Positions 1 through 8,938 are shown, counted from the stretch's first letter. The stretch: DNA of 64,000 nt from Bacteroidota bacterium (GCA_023428135.1 JAEYZG010000067.1:50282-114281); one strand, 5' to 3'. Numbers and translations are program-made. The notes: a model not told the origin generated them from the sequence alone.

Positions 1-26
1 TCAATTCGTTTTTATTCTTTATAAAA

Positions 27-1985
27 ATGGCAAAAAAGAAACTGAAAGCTAAAACATCGGCCAAAAAAGCAGCCGTAAAAAAAGCAGCGGGCAAGAAAGC
101 TTCCGCGAAGAAAGCAGCTGCGAAAAAGGCTACAGCTAAGAAAGCTGCAAGCAAAAAGACCGCCGCTAAAAAAACAGTTGCAAAGAAAGCTGCTGCTAAA
201 AAAGCTACTGGCAAAAAAGCTGCTACCAAAAAGGTCGCATCTAAAAAAACTACTGCTAAAAAAGCTGTTGCCAAGAAAGCGGCAGGTAAAAAAGCAGTAG
301 TAAAAAAAGCTACAGCTAAAAAAGTAACTGGCAAAAAAGCAGCCGCTAAAAAGGTAGTAGCAAAAAAAGTTACAGCTAAAAAAGCAGTTAGTAAAAAGAC
401 TGCTGGCAAAAAAGCAGTTGCTAAGAAAGCAGTTTCCAAAAAGGCTGTTAGCAAAAAAGTAGTTGCTAAAAAAACTACAGCGAAGAAAGCTGTTGTTGCT
501 AAAAAGGCTTTAGCTAAGAAAGGTGTTGTTACTAAAAAGACTGTAGCTAAGAAAACTGTAGCAAAAAAAGCAGTAGTAGCTAAGAAGACTGTCGCTAAGA
601 AGGCTATAGCTAAGAAAACTGTCGCTAAAAAAGCAATAGCTAAAAAGACCGTTGCTAAAAAGCCTGCTACCCCAAAAGTAGCTCCTGAAGTAACTACGGA
701 AGTAATATCTCAGGTTCAGCCGGAAATTACATTAACAGAACAGATCACTTCTTCTATTCAGGAAAACGTTCTGAGCATTAACAAACTTTCTCAGACTATA
801 GAGGTGGCTATCACCCCTCCTGCTTCAAAAAGTGAAAGCAACCGTGTATTAGTAATTAATGCACTTGCTGGTGGTTCTGCGAAACTTGAAAACCTTTCAA
901 ATGCCAGAGATACGCAAACACTCATCCGTCTTCTTAAATCTGATGAACAAGAACTGGATGTGCTTGATGCCGGTACTACAATGAGATTCCTTACTGCCTA
1001 TAGTGCAGTAACAGGAAAAGAAGTAGTACTTACAGGCACAAAAAGAATGCAGGAAAGACCTATCGGACTTCTGGTAGATGCTTTAAGACAGCTTGGCGCT
1101 GAAATTGAATATGAAGGAAAAGAAGGATTCCCTCCTATTAAACTTTCAGGCTTTGACAAAGAAAAAGCTGAAAACAACAGAATTCAAATAAGAGGGGATG
1201 TTAGCAGCCAGTATATTTCTGCTCTTCTTATGATCGCTCCTGTTCTTCCAAATGGTCTGGTTCTTGAACTTACCGGAAAAGTAAGCTCTAAACCATATAT
1301 CGAAATGACACTTGATCTTCTTTTCCATTTCGGGATAGAAAGCGAATGGGAAGGCAATATCATTACAATCAAAAATCAGGAATTTATCCCTGCAGATTAT
1401 ACAGTAGAATCTGACTGGTCAGCTGCAAGCTACTGGTATGCTATAGCTGCTTTGGCTCCTGATGCTAAAATCGAGTTAACTGGTTACAAATATGGTTCAA
1501 TCCAGGGCGACAGCAAAATCGCTGACTTCATGGATCTTTTAGGAGTAAAAACAACATACCTTGAAGAAGGAATCTCTCTTGAAAGCCAGGAAGTGAAAGG
1601 CGTTGAATCACTTGACTTCTCTGACAATCCTGATCTTGCTCAAACTATTGCTGTAATTGCTGCAGCTAAAGGTATTGAACTTACATTGACAGGTCTTGAA
1701 AGCCTTAGAATAAAAGAAACTGACAGAATCACAGCTCTTCAGAACGAACTTAAGAAATTCGGAAGCGAACTGGTGGAAGTAGAAGAAAACTCTACATACA
1801 AAGTTGTAAATGGAGACTTCGAAGTAAACGGTCAGACTGTTGATACTTATGAGGACCACCGTATGGCGATGGCTTTTGCCCCTCTGGCTGTATTAGGACC
1901 AATTAAGATAGAAAATCCTGAAGTAGTAGAGAAATCTTACCCTCACTTCTGGGATGATCTGGAAAAAGCAGGATTTAGTTTCTAA
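27..1985 (+). CDS. aroA: 3-phosphoshikimate 1-carboxyvinyltransferase (EPSP synthase) with histone-H1-like N-terminal tail
   Basis: EPSP synthase joins shikimate-3-phosphate and phosphoenolpyruvate in the chorismate pathway. The catalytic part spans about residues 247-652 and shows the family blocks PASKSESNR, DAGTTMRFL, GDVSSQY, SDNPDLAQT, RIKETDRI and EDHRMAMAF. In front of it lie 212 residues made of about 40 five- or six-residue units ending in KK (AVAKK, TVAKK, ATGKK), then a short Pro/Val/Thr linker. The frame has no stop anywhere, and no ATG occurs between codon 1 and the MRFL block well inside AroA, so a separately started AroA would need a rare start codon. Such tails are known from HctB/H1-like nucleoid proteins; on AroA I regard it as very unusual. 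The Pro of the bacterial AGTAMRP loop is Phe here. It converges with the TPR gene 19 bp downstream. Confidence 0.93.
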   Translation: MAKKKLKAKTSAKKAAVKKAAGKKASAKKAAAKKATAKKAASKKTAAKKTVAKKAAAKKATGKKAATKKVASKKTTAKKAVAKKAAGKKAVVKKATAKKVTGKKAAAKKVVAKKVTAKKAVSKKTAGKKAVAKKAVSKKAVSKKVVAKKTTAKKAVVAKKALAKKGVVTKKTVAKKTVAKKAVVAKKTVAKKAIAKKTVAKKAIAKKTVAKKPATPKVAPEVTTEVISQVQPEITLTEQITSSIQENVLSINKLSQTIEVAITPPASKSESNRVLVINALAGGSAKLENLSNARDTQTLIRLLKSDEQELDVLDAGTTMRFLTAYSAVTGKEVVLTGTKRMQERPIGLLVDALRQLGAEIEYEGKEGFPPIKLSGFDKEKAENNRIQIRGDVSSQYISALLMIAPVLPNGLVLELTGKVSSKPYIEMTLDLLFHFGIESEWEGNIITIKNQEFIPADYTVESDWSAASYWYAIAALAPDAKIELTGYKYGSIQGDSKIADFMDLLGVKTTYLEEGISLESQEVKGVESLDFSDNPDLAQTIAVIAAAKGIELTLTGLESLRIKETDRITALQNELKKFGSELVEVEENSTYKVVNGDFEVNGQTVDTYEDHRMAMAFAPLAVLGPIKIENPEVVEKSYPHFWDDLEKAGFSF

Positions 1986-2004
1986 TCCTCAATAGATATA
2001 TAGA

Positions 2005-3231
2005 TCAATTGCAATTTGCTTTGATCAAATCAGAAGCCTGTGAAGACCCTAACTCAATTGACTTGGTTAGATCTTTACAGGCTTCTTCCTTTTCTTTCAG
2101 ACTTAACTTCGCTACTCCTCTTAAATAATGCGCCTGAGCACTTGAGGATCTTATTTCTATCAAAGTATTAAGATCGTTTACTGCTTCTCTGAAATTGCCT
2201 CTGCCAATATTTGCCTCTGCGCGTTTTTGATAAAGGGAAAAATTCCCCGGATTGAGCTCAAGATATTTTGTATAATCAGCCTCTGCTTTATCAAAATTAT
2301 TAAGCTTCATATACAGATTTCCTCTGTTTAAATACACATCCATTTTATCAGGCATGAGTTTACAGCATTGATCATAATCTTCAATTGCCGCCTGGATATT
2401 TCCCAGATTCGTCTTGACTGAAGCTCTGAAAAAGTAAAAATCAAACTCTTCCTTCTTGAGCATAATAGCTTTGTCCAAGGCCGCAAGAGAACTTGTAAAA
2501 TCTCTAAGGTATTGATAAGTCATTCCGAGGATATAATGCACCTCTGCATCTTCCGGAGAAAGTTTCATTGCAATTTTTACATCGGCCATAGCCTGATTAT
2601 AATTTCCAAGCCTGTTATTCGCCTTTGCACGATAGATGAAATAGTTCTTATTTTGCTTATCGAAGTTGATCGATTTGGTAAAATAATTAACAGATTCCGA
2701 ATCCCTTCCCAGTCTGTAACTCAATACACCAAGTGTATATAAAATCTCAGCTGTAGGTTTTAACTCACTGCATTTTTTAAAATCCATAAAAGCCTCTTCG
2801 TACATGCCGAAAAGGTTATACAAAATTCCCCTTTCATATAATGCTGAAAAATGCTTCGGGTCAATCATGATAAGCTGGGAGTAATCCAATAAGGCTTCAT
2901 CATCCAAGCCAATTTTGGATTTCAGTTTTGCTTTTCGGAAAAAATAATCTGTGTTTTTGGGATTGAGCTTTGTGAGCTTGTCGAGGTCTTCCATGCACTG
3001 GAAGTTGTTTCCTAGTTTATCATTGGCCTCAGTCCTTCGGAGTAAAGCTTCCTGATAATCAGCCTGAATAATTATGGCTGCAGTAAAATCATCAACTGAT
3101 TCCTGATATTTTCCTTCTTTAATTTTTTGAGTTCCACTTTCATATAAAGCTTTAGCCTTGGGGTTTATATCCTGACTAAAACCAAATCCGGAGAGCATTA
3201 CCAATAAAAAAATGAACGTAACCTTTTTCAT
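2005..3231 (-). CDS. Exported tetratricopeptide-repeat protein
   Basis: Residues 1-20 form a signal peptide (MKKVTFIFLLVMLSGFGFSQ). The rest is about eleven tandem 34-residue TPR units, recognisable by repeated A-x-x-DY...L-x-P-x-N/D and YY-x-R/Y-x-R-G patterns, so it is probably a periplasmic or outer-membrane scaffold for protein contacts. I chose the ATG at 3231 rather than the GTG at 3240 because it starts directly at the signal peptide. The GTG would overlap the stop of the upstream binding-protein gene by one base, so the two genes are probably cotranscribed. No enzymatic domain is visible; partner proteins cannot be read from the sequence. Confidence 0.85.
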   Translation of the reverse strand: MKKVTFIFLLVMLSGFGFSQDINPKAKALYESGTQKIKEGKYQESVDDFTAAIIIQADYQEALLRRTEANDKLGNNFQCMEDLDKLTKLNPKNTDYFFRKAKLKSKIGLDDEALLDYSQLIMIDPKHFSALYERGILYNLFGMYEEAFMDFKKCSELKPTAEILYTLGVLSYRLGRDSESVNYFTKSINFDKQNKNYFIYRAKANNRLGNYNQAMADVKIAMKLSPEDAEVHYILGMTYQYLRDFTSSLAALDKAIMLKKEEFDFYFFRASVKTNLGNIQAAIEDYDQCCKLMPDKMDVYLNRGNLYMKLNNFDKAEADYTKYLELNPGNFSLYQKRAEANIGRGNFREAVNDLNTLIEIRSSSAQAHYLRGVAKLSLKEKEEACKDLTKSIELGSSQASDLIKANCN

Positions 3232-3239
3232 TGTCAGCA

Positions 3240-4019
3240 CTAAAACAAAGATTTAAAATAATCTGATGCCAATTTCATTCTGCTTCCATACCAGGAAAAA
3301 ATCTCCCCGTTAACGAGTTTAACGGACTGAGTGGGACATAGTTGTTCTAGCTCCACCTTGTCTTTTTCCTTAAAAAAATAAGGCTCTGAAGATAAAAGAA
3401 TTATATCTGGAGCAAGAGCCTTAATTTCATCCAAATCTGTGATAGGATATCTGTTTCTGTCTTTGAATACATTTATAAAACCTGCTTTTTCCATCATTGC
3501 ATGGATATAGGTATCTCCTCCTACAGTCATAAATGGTTTTTTCCAGATGAGATAACATGCCCGGAGATTTGTTGTGGGACTGTATGCATCCATGCAGTCT
3601 TTTATTTCCTTCATTAAATTTGTGGCTTCTTCATTTTTTTCTGTCAATAACCCTAAACTATTCATCATCGCAAAAGCTTCCTCAATAGTCTTTACCTCGC
3701 CAACCCATACCGGATATTTTTTCTGTAATTCATCTATTGCTGTTTTTTCATTTTCTTCTTTATTAGCTATGATCAGATCCGGAGAAAGTGCATCTATCTT
3801 ATCAAGGTTGATATTTTTAGTCCCCCCGACTTTAACTTTATCATAAACAACATCTGGATATTTGCAGAATTTGGTCACTCCTACTACTTCATTTTCAAGG
3901 CCTATGTCAAACAAAAATTCCGTAACTGAAGGGACCAGACTCACGATCCTTTTTACTGGTTTGATCAAAACCAGCTTTCTGCCCAACATGTCTGTGTGAA
4001 TTGACTCCATTAAATCCAT
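3240..4019 (-). CDS. Helical-backbone metal receptor (BtuF/FhuD-like substrate-binding protein)
   Basis: 259 residues with the hallmarks of the cobalamin/siderophore type-III binding fold: an RIVSLVPSVTEFLFDIG block near the N-terminus, then VVGVT.FC.YP, PDLIIANKEEN in the first lobe and a long backbone helix, then PDIILLSSEPYFF in the second lobe. Family members bind vitamin B12 or metal chelates in the periplasm and hand them to an ABC permease. Here the N-terminus is hydrophilic (MDLMESIHTDMLGRK) and no signal peptide or lipobox is seen, so as read the protein would stay in the cytoplasm. No permease or ATPase gene is adjacent, and the 72-bp upstream gap is too short for a cobalamin riboswitch. 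It is followed directly by the TPR gene. Confidence 0.75.
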   Translation of the reverse strand: MDLMESIHTDMLGRKLVLIKPVKRIVSLVPSVTEFLFDIGLENEVVGVTKFCKYPDVVYDKVKVGGTKNINLDKIDALSPDLIIANKEENEKTAIDELQKKYPVWVGEVKTIEEAFAMMNSLGLLTEKNEEATNLMKEIKDCMDAYSPTTNLRACYLIWKKPFMTVGGDTYIHAMMEKAGFINVFKDRNRYPITDLDEIKALAPDIILLSSEPYFFKEKDKVELEQLCPTQSVKLVNGEIFSWYGSRMKLASDYFKSLF

Positions 4020-4066
4020 CTTTATTAATTGAAGGTGTTCTTCAGTTTTACCACTTTAAAATTATG

Positions 4067-4074
4067 TAAATTTG
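4067..4074 (+). promoter_or_regulatory. Candidate -7 promoter box (TAAATTTG)
   Basis: The octamer matches the Bacteroidota -7 consensus TAnnTTTG and lies 18 bp before the ATG at 4092. The -33 region is only T-rich. The box lies inside the longer reading frame that begins at 4029, which argues for the later start. Confidence 0.4.
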
Positions 4075-4091
4075 CTACTTTATTCCTGACA

Positions 4092-5198
4092 ATGAAAAAG
4101 ATAAATATCCCTTTTAAGGGAAAGCTAGGTAAGTTGCTATTATTTCTTCCACTTATCGCCGCAATAGTATTGTTGTATCTTTCATATAAGTCAGACTGGA
4201 TGATTTATCCGGGAATGATGGTTGCCTCTTATAATGACCAACTCAATGATAACGGAAATTCAGAACTTCACTTTCTGGATACCACGCATCACCAACTTCT
4301 CTTTGAATACACTTTAAACTACGGAGCACCCTATCCCTACCTTGGTGTTTCAATCTTTCCTGAATCAGGTTTTGTGGACCTCTCCGATTTTGATTATCTG
4401 GAAATTGAACTTGAAGCGGACAAATCCAAGAGAATCCCTATTCACATCCTTGTGAATGTTCCAGGATTTTCCACTACAGAAGATGCAGTCAGTTATCGCC
4501 AAATGGAACAGGAGATCGATTATTCGCCTGATCAAAAAGTATATAGACTTTACATCAACAAGTTTAAAACACCAAGCTGGTGGTTTACAAAATGGCAAGT
4601 AAATGAAGACAAAATTGGTTTACCCAACTATTCTCAAGTACCATCTTTTTCCATACAAAATTGCCAGTTACTAAAAACCGGTGTGAGGGAAAGAATTAAA
4701 CTGTCTTATATAAAAGCAGGAAAAGAAAATTGGTTTCAAGTATTAATTATAACTGTGACAACTGTGGCCTTTTATATTCTGATATATTTTTATTTGAAAT
4801 TTAAAAAGCAAAGAAGTCTTTCCTCAAATCAATATCCTTATCAAAAACTTAATATCAGCAATATCGCTGATGAAGATGCTCAGAAAATAATCAAATACAT
4901 CGCTGAAAACTACCAACGTGAAGAGCTCAACTCTGAGGTAATGCAAAAAGAACTGGGAATGACAGAAAGTAAAATAGCTACCATTTTCAAAACATCCCTG
5001 AATACAACTTCAAAAAAATACCTGAACACCATAAGACTTCAGGAAGCTTGCAGATTGCTGGAAGAAACTGACAGACAAATAAGCGATATCGCATATTTCG
5101 TTGGATATTCCAATATTCCTCATTTCAACAGAGTGTTTAAAGAAAATATAGGATGCACACCAAATGAATTCCGGAAAAACCTGTTAAAAACCTCCTGA
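4092..5198 (+). CDS. Membrane-anchored AraC-family transcriptional regulator with periplasmic sensor domain
   Basis: 368 residues. A first membrane segment lies at about 13-31 and a second at about 214-236 (VLIITVTTVAFYILIYFYL); the roughly 180 residues between them should be periplasmic and look beta-rich (DFDYLEIELEADKS, RIPIHILVNVPGF). The C-terminal 100 residues are an AraC-type double helix-turn-helix: LGMTESKIATIFK for the first helix pair and ISDIAYFVGYSNIPHFNRVFK..G.TPNEFR for the second. The architecture implies a one-component regulator that senses something outside the inner membrane. It stands 97 bp upstream of the GH9 cellulase on the same strand, so that gene is the obvious target; this is inferred from context. 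The start at 4092 is preferred over 4029 because of the promoter-like box at 4067. Confidence 0.83.
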   Translation: MKKINIPFKGKLGKLLLFLPLIAAIVLLYLSYKSDWMIYPGMMVASYNDQLNDNGNSELHFLDTTHHQLLFEYTLNYGAPYPYLGVSIFPESGFVDLSDFDYLEIELEADKSKRIPIHILVNVPGFSTTEDAVSYRQMEQEIDYSPDQKVYRLYINKFKTPSWWFTKWQVNEDKIGLPNYSQVPSFSIQNCQLLKTGVRERIKLSYIKAGKENWFQVLIITVTTVAFYILIYFYLKFKKQRSLSSNQYPYQKLNISNIADEDAQKIIKYIAENYQREELNSEVMQKELGMTESKIATIFKTSLNTTSKKYLNTIRLQEACRLLEETDRQISDIAYFVGYSNIPHFNRVFKENIGCTPNEFRKNLLKTS

Positions 5199-5295
5199 TT
5201 CATTCATAAATCCCTTTTGCGAAGGATTCTGCGGCAAAATGTAAAGTCATTTAAAGTCTCTTTTTAGTATTTGGTGTAAAAAAGAAACGCATAAA

Positions 5296-7797
5296 ATGAC
5301 ACAAAGAAATCTGTTTATCTTAATCCTGCTCATCTGCTTCCTTTATAATAGATCATCAGCACAATCTAGGGGATACAGATTAGATTTTAACAGTAATGAC
5401 TGGACACCTTCCTATAGCCATCCGAACTTCACTGTAAAAAACAAGGATGGCATTCTCAAAATCAATGCTCAAGCTGTCGGATCTGATTATGAAAATTTTG
5501 TGGGGTATTTTCCTAAAACAGATTTAAGTGCCAATCCCTTTGTTTATGTGAAAATCAAAACGCAATATCCTGTAGACTTTGAGCTAAGGTTACTTGATAA
5601 GGCTAATAAAGAAACAAACGACGATAACCCTAAAATTGTCGTTTTTCCTGCTGCTGAATATAAATGGATTACTTTTGATTTTACCAATAAATTTAAACAA
5701 AGCTGGCCAACAAATGATACCGTTAATAGCAGGGAGATTGTCAAACTAGCCATTATCCTTAATGGAGGCGGTCCTGACTTTACAGGATGGATTAATATAG
5801 ATGAAATCATTTTAGGAGATTCCAATTTGGTGAAGCTACCCTATGATCCCATTGTTTATCAACCTAAAGTAAATCAGGTAGGATACTTTATCAAAGCTCC
5901 GAAAATAGCTATCATTCCTTCCGATAAAACGCTTAATTTTCAGATCATAGAAAAGACAACGAAAACACCAGTTTTCTCAGGCACCACATCTGCACCTTCG
6001 AAATGGCAGTATTCAGAAGAATCAGTTGTAAAAGCTGACTTTTCTGAACTTGAGCAGGACGGTCATTATTATCTATTAGCAGAAGGGTTAAAAGCTTCCT
6101 ATGATTTTGCAATAAGTGACACAATTTTAAATGGTCTGCAACCTGCAGCTATAAAGGCTTTTTATTTTAACCGGTCTTCCATTGACATAGCAGAACCATA
6201 TGGAGGAAAATGGAGCCGTGCGAAAGGACATCCTGATGATCATGTAATCGTTCATTCCTCTGCTGCTTCTTCGGAAAGACCGGAAGGTACGGTTATTTCT
6301 TCCCCTAAAGGCTGGTATGATGCCGGAGATTATAATAAGTATGTTGTTCCGGCAGGAATATCGGTATGGCAACTGCTTTCTTCATGGGAATATTTCAGGT
6401 CTGAGACTAATACCCTGAACTTAGCAATTCCGGAAAGCAATAATAACCTTCCTGACATACTTGATGAAGCCCTGTGGGAAATAGAATGGATTCAATCTAT
6501 GCAGGACCCGGCTGATGGTGGCGTGTACCATAAACTCACTAATGCAACATTTGATCCCATGGTAATGCCGGCAGGTGCAACGACTCCAAGATATGTTGTA
6601 AAAAAAACCACTGCAGCTACATTGAACTTTGCTTCTATGCTGACAATAGCAAGCAGGATATACAAGCAATTTCCTGAATTCAAAAAAGATATTGCGAATA
6701 CATGGCTCACCCAGGCTGAAAATGCATGGGATTGGGCTGTAGCTCACCCTAATGAGCAATATGATCAGGATCTGATCAATCAGAATTATGATCCTGATAT
6801 ACATACAGGCGATTATGGTTTACAAAGTTATAATATAGAATGGGCGGATGAATGGTTCTGGGCTGCAGTAGAATTATACATAGCGACGGGAAAACTGAAA
6901 TATTTAAACAAAATAAATTTTCAGGACAAGCCTCTTGAAGTACCCAAATGGTCCAATACAGAGTTTATGGGAATTATTTCACTGATAAAAAACAAAGACA
7001 AGTTTTCATCCTATGAAGTCGAGCATGCAGAAAACCGTTTGATAACATTTGCCAATGTCCTAAATGATTATGCCAAAAAATCTCCATATGCAACCTCTAT
7101 GGGAGCTATGGCCTATGACTTTGGCTGGAACAGCAATGCCAATGCGACAAACCATTCTATGATTTTGCTTCATGCTTATGAGCTTACGGAGAATAAAGAG
7201 TATTTTAATACTGCAATACTGAATATCGATTATCTGCTCGGAAGAAATCCATTGAATTATTGCTTTGTAACTGGCTTTGGCACTCAATCTCCTCAACATA
7301 TTCATCATCGCATATCCTCTGCTGATGGTGTAATTGAACCTGTTCCAGGTTTAATAGTGAATGGCCCTCATAATGATGACCTCAGCTTTTGCACCTATCC
7401 CACAACGATTCCTGCATTCACCTACCTTGATGATGAATGCAGTGCACCCACCAACGAAGTTGCAATCAATATTAACTCTGCGTTAGTCTACTCATTGAAT
7501 GCCTTGAAAAGCATTTATAGTGAGAAAATTCTTAGTCCGGTAAAAAAAAAGACTTCAGAAGAAAAAATAGCCTTGTATCCCAATCCAAATGACGGGACAT
7601 TCGAAATAGCAGTTCCTGAGATTTTTAAAAATGGCCAGTGGAAACTAATGAATACGAATGGAAATCAGATGGCACAAGGAGTGCTTTCTTCAGGAGCAAA
7701 GCAGGTGTTTTCATTTCATGATTTACATGCGGGGATATATCTGTTAATTTTTGATAAGGGAGAAAACCAAAGGAGAATGAAGGTGAATATTTATTAA
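5296..7797 (+). CDS. Secreted glycoside hydrolase family 9 cellulase with T9SS sorting domain
   Basis: 833 residues. Order of parts: signal peptide (1-22, ending SSAQS), a jelly-roll carbohydrate-binding-like module (about 24-190), a CelD-type Ig-like domain starting at KVNQVGYF (about 192-280), the GH9 alpha-barrel (about 285-745), and a C-terminal T9SS type-A sorting domain (about 763-833, starting LYPNPNDGTFEI and ending GIYLL.F..G..Q..K). The catalytic base pair is in DAGDYNKYV (Asp342, Asp345); the active-site His block is GRNPLNYCFVTGFG..SPQHIHHR; the acid is Glu721 in APTNEVAIN. GH9 enzymes are inverting endo- or processive beta-1,4-glucanases. Export to the surface through the type IX system is implied. 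Terminator-like hairpin at 7828. The upstream neighbour is a membrane AraC regulator. Confidence 0.93.
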   Translation: MTQRNLFILILLICFLYNRSSAQSRGYRLDFNSNDWTPSYSHPNFTVKNKDGILKINAQAVGSDYENFVGYFPKTDLSANPFVYVKIKTQYPVDFELRLLDKANKETNDDNPKIVVFPAAEYKWITFDFTNKFKQSWPTNDTVNSREIVKLAIILNGGGPDFTGWINIDEIILGDSNLVKLPYDPIVYQPKVNQVGYFIKAPKIAIIPSDKTLNFQIIEKTTKTPVFSGTTSAPSKWQYSEESVVKADFSELEQDGHYYLLAEGLKASYDFAISDTILNGLQPAAIKAFYFNRSSIDIAEPYGGKWSRAKGHPDDHVIVHSSAASSERPEGTVISSPKGWYDAGDYNKYVVPAGISVWQLLSSWEYFRSETNTLNLAIPESNNNLPDILDEALWEIEWIQSMQDPADGGVYHKLTNATFDPMVMPAGATTPRYVVKKTTAATLNFASMLTIASRIYKQFPEFKKDIANTWLTQAENAWDWAVAHPNEQYDQDLINQNYDPDIHTGDYGLQSYNIEWADEWFWAAVELYIATGKLKYLNKINFQDKPLEVPKWSNTEFMGIISLIKNKDKFSSYEVEHAENRLITFANVLNDYAKKSPYATSMGAMAYDFGWNSNANATNHSMILLHAYELTENKEYFNTAILNIDYLLGRNPLNYCFVTGFGTQSPQHIHHRISSADGVIEPVPGLIVNGPHNDDLSFCTYPTTIPAFTYLDDECSAPTNEVAININSALVYSLNALKSIYSEKILSPVKKKTSEEKIALYPNPNDGTFEIAVPEIFKNGQWKLMNTNGNQMAQGVLSSGAKQVFSFHDLHAGIYLLIFDKGENQRRMKVNIY

Positions 7798-7827
7798 TGA
7801 TAATAGTTAAATAGTTCTTTTAAATAA

Positions 7828-7856
7828 AGGGAGCCCCAAAGCTTCCCTATATTTTT
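7828..7856 (+). terminator. Weak rho-independent terminator after the GH9 gene
   Basis: AGGGA-GC and GC-t-TCCCT arms separated by a short loop, followed by an AT-rich T-run, 30 bp after the GH9 stop codon. Confidence 0.45.
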
Positions 7857-8188
7857 CGAGCTCACGAATTCAGTCATTTTCATTGAAAATTGACTCTTTT
7901 TATCTAAAAACTGGACCTTTTTGAGTGAAAATTGTGACTTTTTACTCAAAAACTGAGTCCTCTTGCCCGAAAATTTACGATAGACCCCTGAATTTTAAAC
8001 TCTTTTAAAGTGAATTTTCTTCTAAAAAAATTAAAAATTGGAGTAAAAAGATTAAAGTTTTAAAAAAAAAGTAAGGGTTGATCAGAAAAACTGATGTACC
8101 TCAATCCTAGACAGTTTTTTGGGTAATCTTAAATCTGTACCCCCCTTCATTAATCAAGTATTGATATTTCTATTACAACACATATCAC
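7857..8188. other. AT-rich intergenic stretch between GH9 and the HNH gene
   Basis: No open reading frame of note. The first 120 bases hold the 42-bp tandem repeat listed next. From about 7990 to 8085 there are runs of A and T with no clear hairpin or promoter. It separates a plus-strand gene from the 3' end of the minus-strand nuclease gene, so both neighbours end here. Confidence 0.6.
7885..7980. repeat. Imperfect 42-bp tandem repeat with phased A- and T-tracts
   Basis: Two 42-bp units (7885-7926, 7927-7968) and the start of a third. Conserved 7-8-base blocks (GAAAATTG, CTTTTTA, AAAAACTG, CTTTTTG) alternate with variable base triplets, so A4-5 and T5 tracts recur about every 10-11 bp. The segment TTTTTGAGT at 7918 and ACTCAAAAA at 7944 form a perfect 9-bp inverted repeat. 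A 16-base part (7918-7933) recurs at 10548-10563. Confidence 0.65.
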
Positions 8189-8938
8189 TTATATTGGATC
8201 ATTGGGGATATGCGGATTTCTTGGAATGGCCTTATAACTATCTGTCGGATCAAATGAAGATGGATCAGTACCTGTAAAAGCTTTTATTAACGCTTCCTTT
8301 ATGATTGTGATATCTTTAAAAGCATTGTACCATATAGAAAAAAAACCTTTTGCTTTAGCTGCATCTATAAGAAGTGGAATAAATCTATCTTCCTTATGCC
8401 CCCAATCATCCCATTGTTTCCTCCACATTTCATTCGCAGAGTGCCAAGCTTCGTATCTATATTTCCACCTTAAATCAGTTGCCCGAGGATTTACAGTTAA
8501 TGCATCTAATTTGCATAAGTCGATCGTGTTTTTAGCTTTAAGGTGATTTATTGTATGGTTATTAGCAGGGATTGGAATGCATGCATATTGCTTATTCCTT
8601 TTAGGATGAAGAATTACTATATATTCAAAAATCAGGTGAGTATTGTTTTGGTCAGGGAAATAATGAAAATTCACAGGCTTATTTCCTTTTGCTCTATTGC
8701 ATGGGCCGCAGGCTAAAAGCATGTTGTCCCATTTTAATAGTGATCCTGCTACTTGACCTGATTGAGGTACTTTTGGTTTAACGTGTTCAACCTGTGGACT
8801 GTCATTTAGCACCATATTGCAGTATGAACAATAATTTCCAAGTACCTCTAATAAATCTTCTCTCCAGTCTTTGTAATCTGTGACCGTTTTGTCGACTCCC
8901 TTTATTTGGGGTACACTTCCCCTTAATACCGGTCTCAT
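8189..8938 (-). CDS. HNH endonuclease, PtuB-like
   Basis: 249 residues. An HNH/zinc-ribbon core sits near the N-terminus: C37-x2-C40, EH (51-52), the Asn of WDNMLLAC (N72) and C77-x2-C80-N-x2-K84. That is the arrangement of small HNH nucleases paired with AAA ATPases in Septu (PtuAB) defence systems and in retron Ec78-type systems. The remainder is alpha-helical with no other motif I recognise. It starts 2 bp after the stop of the ATPase gene, so the two are cotranscribed and probably form a complex in which ATPase activity controls DNA or RNA cleavage. Function in phage defence is inferred from family and pairing. Confidence 0.75.
   Translation of the reverse strand: MRPVLRGSVPQIKGVDKTVTDYKDWREDLLEVLGNYCSYCNMVLNDSPQVEHVKPKVPQSGQVAGSLLKWDNMLLACGPCNRAKGNKPVNFHYFPDQNNTHLIFEYIVILHPKRNKQYACIPIPANNHTINHLKAKNTIDLCKLDALTVNPRATDLRWKYRYEAWHSANEMWRKQWDDWGHKEDRFIPLLIDAAKAKGFFSIWYNAFKDITIIKEALIKAFTGTDPSSFDPTDSYKAIPRNPHIPNDPI

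Noticed and set aside
27..662. Low-complexity reading-frame artefact at the AroA N-terminus
   Set aside because: The repeat is at protein level with varied codons, keeps a strict frame for 212 codons and continues without a stop into AroA.
4020..4091. Cobalamin riboswitch for the BtuF-like gene
   Set aside because: Only 72 bp separate the divergent genes and no B12-box-like sequence is present.
6421..6804. 127-codon antisense frame inside the GH9 gene
   Set aside because: It lies within the catalytic domain coding sequence and has no recognisable motif.
7885..7980. CRISPR array
   Set aside because: Two imperfect 42-bp units without unique spacers or cas genes; variation is confined to triplets inside the unit.
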